Part shown: positions 4,987-6,273 of the stretch, in pieces
Numbering within the stretch: the first letter of the stretch is position 1
Layout of the letters: every line of letters starts with the position of its first letter
Assembly (NCBI GenBank): GCA_958349075.1
Contig: CATWBR010000271.1
Span: forward strand, 1 to 6,273
DNA length: 6,273 nt
Source of the DNA: an uncultured Clostridium sp.
Lineage (GTDB): Bacteria > Bacillota > Clostridia > Lachnospirales > Lachnospiraceae
Direction: 5' to 3'
The notes under the pieces: generated by a model
The model's input: only the letters and a program-made list of their open reading frames with translations
What the model was told of the DNA's origin: nothing
Database searches by the model: none
Made by a program: the position numbers and the translations under genes

Positions 4987-6210
4987 ATGAAAATCTACGA
5001 AGAGTTAGTTGCCAGAGGCCTGATTGCCCAGGTAACGAACGAAGAAGAAATTAAAAACATGATTAACGAAGGAAAGGCCACATTTTACATTGGCTTTGAT
5101 CCGACTGCGGACAGTCTTCATGTAGGCCATTTTATGGCGCTCTGCCTGATGAAACGTCTTCAGATGGCAGGGAATAAACCGATCGCACTTTTAGGAGGCG
5201 GCACGGGAATGATCGGCGATCCGTCCGGCAGAAGCGATATGCGCCAGATGATGACGGTGGACACGATTCAGTACAACTGCGACTGTTTTAAGAAGCAGAT
5301 GAGCCGTTTTATCGACTTCTCCGAGGGCAAGGCCATGATGGTAAACAACGCGGAGTGGCTGATGGATCTTAACTATGTGGAGCTGCTGCGTGAAGTCGGA
5401 TCGCACTTCAGCGTAAACCGCATGCTGACGGCGGAGTGCTACAAGCAGAGGATGGAGAAGGGCTTAAGCTTCTTAGAGTTTAACTATATGATTATGCAGA
5501 GCTACGACTTCTATATGCTGTTCCAGAAGTACGGCTGCAACATGCAGTTTGGCGGCGACGACCAGTGGAGCAACATGCTGGGCGGAACCGAGCTGATCCG
5601 CCGTAAATTGGGCAAGGATGCTCATGCCATGACCATCACCCTTCTTCTGAATTCCGAGGGCAAGAAGATGGGCAAGACACAGTCCGGCGCAGTATGGCTG
5701 GATCCGGAAAAGACAACCCCGTTCGAGTTCTACCAGTACTGGAGAAACGTGGGAGACGCCGACGTATTAAAATGCTTAAGAATGCTTACCTTCCTTCCAA
5801 TTGAGCAGATCGATGAGATGGACAAATGGGAAGGAAGCCAGCTCAATACGGCGAAAGAAATCCTGGCATACGAGCTTACAAAGCTGGTACACGGCGAGGA
5901 GGAAGCAGAGAAGGCAAAAGAGGCATCCAGAGCGTTATTCTCAAGCGGAAATGCTGCCGATATGCCGACAGCCGAGCTTACAGAGGAAGACTTTACAGGG
6001 GATGAGATCGATATCCTCACAATCCTCCAGAAATCCGGTCTGGCTCCGTCGCGTTCCGAGGCAAGAAGAAATGTGGAGCAGGGCGGCGTAGCCGTGGACG
6101 GTGATACGGTAAAGGATACAAAGGCCGTATTTACAAAGGCACAGCTTTCCGGAGACGGAGTCGTTGTGAAGCGCGGTAAGAAGAACTTTAAAAAGGTAGT
6201 TTTAAAATAA
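4987..6210 (+). CDS. tyrS: Tyrosyl-tRNA synthetase
   Basis: This cytoplasmic class I aminoacyl-tRNA synthetase joins tyrosine to tRNA-Tyr using ATP. The 407-aa protein has the catalytic Rossmann domain with the HIGH-type motif HVGH (45-48) inside [13 protein letters not shown]. The substrate pocket shows [13 protein letters not shown] (70-82), QSYDF (171-175) and FGGDDQW (188-194). The KMSKS-type loop is KMGKT (227-231) in [19 protein letters not shown]; many bacterial TyrRS have KFGKT there. The anticodon-recognition helices follow to about 335. A C-terminal S4-like RNA-binding domain runs from about 346 to 405, including [22 protein letters not shown]. Length and order are normal for bacterial TyrRS. 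An in-frame TTG at 4945 would add 14 residues ([14 protein letters not shown]), but the ATG at 4987 has the good ribosome binding site. Expression is set by the constitutive-type promoter plus the tyrosine T-box upstream. Confidence 0.98.
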   Translation: MKIYEELVARGLIAQVTNEEEIKNMINEGKATFYIGFDPTADSLHVGHFMALCLMKRLQMAGNKPIALLGGGTGMIGDPSGRSDMRQMMTVDTIQYNCDCFKKQMSRFIDFSEGKAMMVNNAEWLMDLNYVELLREVGSHFSVNRMLTAECYKQRMEKGLSFLEFNYMIMQSYDFYMLFQKYGCNMQFGGDDQWSNMLGGTELIRRKLGKDAHAMTITLLLNSEGKKMGKTQSGAVWLDPEKTTPFEFYQYWRNVGDADVLKCLRMLTFLPIEQIDEMDKWEGSQLNTAKEILAYELTKLVHGEEEAEKAKEASRALFSSGNAADMPTAELTEEDFTGDEIDILTILQKSGLAPSRSEARRNVEQGGVAVDGDTVKDTKAVFTKAQLSGDGVVVKRGKKNFKKVVLK

Positions 6211-6260
6211 AGCATATTTAAAATAAAGCTAAGGTAATATAAGGCATATTTTAAACAGAG
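6201..6260. repeat. 13-bp direct repeat over the tyrS stop, with a degenerate third copy
   Basis: TTTAAAATAAAGC occurs at 6201-6213, covering the last tyrS codons and stop, and again at 6217-6229, separated by ATA. A related 17-mer (CATATTTAAAATAAAGC, 6213-6229) recurs at 6244-6260 with 14 of 17 matches. The AT-rich tail after tyrS therefore looks like a local duplication. No terminator hairpin is seen before the window ends at 6273. Confidence 0.7.
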
Positions 6261-6273
6261 CGGGTGTAAATGA

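Noticed and set aside
6261..6273. The start of another gene at ATG 6270
   Set aside because: Only one codon and one base are visible before the window ends, and the upstream GGGTG is a weak ribosome binding site; the evidence is too thin to call.

Overview
The window looks like a moderate-GC Firmicutes chromosome, most likely a gut-type Clostridia/Lachnospiraceae member. The grounds are strong purine-rich AGGAGG ribosome binding sites, a perfect sigma-A promoter, a tyrosine T-box riboswitch in front of tyrS, and the style of the proteins. This placement is an inference; no rRNA or other taxonomic marker is present.

All genes are on the + strand and form two blocks. Block 1 (about 67-4512) is a five-gene, operon-like run: a nitrilase-superfamily amidohydrolase (omega-amidase/MtnU-like), a DUF2848 family protein, and a complete three-part TRAP transporter consisting of a lipoprotein solute receptor (DctP), a small membrane subunit (DctQ) and a large membrane subunit (DctM). 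Genes 1/2 overlap by 8 bp. Genes 2/3 and 4/5 are separated by a single base and share a nearly identical junction. Only dctP-dctQ has a real gap (123 bp). No promoter or regulator for this block is visible in the window. The layout suggests uptake of an organic acid, possibly one carrying an amide, followed by processing inside the cell by the hydrolase and the DUF2848 protein. The substrate cannot be read from sequence.

Block 2 (4516-6210) is an aminoacylation unit. It has a consensus promoter (TTGACA-17 bp-TATAAT) starting 3 bases after the dctM stop, a roughly 315-nt T-box leader, a further hairpin-forming stretch of about 120 nt, and tyrS (tyrosyl-tRNA synthetase, 407 aa). In the T-box the UAC specifier, the UGGU tRNA-acceptor bulge, the antiterminator and the terminator can all be placed, and all fit tRNA-Tyr.

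No terminator lies between dctM and the tyrS promoter, so the T-box terminator is also the first stop signal met by transcripts from the TRAP operon. Other structure worth attention: an inverted repeat built around the tyrS promoter, a palindromic insert-like element between the T-box and tyrS, a 13-bp duplication over the tyrS stop codon, and a 7-bp tandem repeat at the left edge. The most interesting unit biologically is the amidohydrolase-DUF2848-TRAP set. It is made of known families, but I know of no established substrate for the combination.
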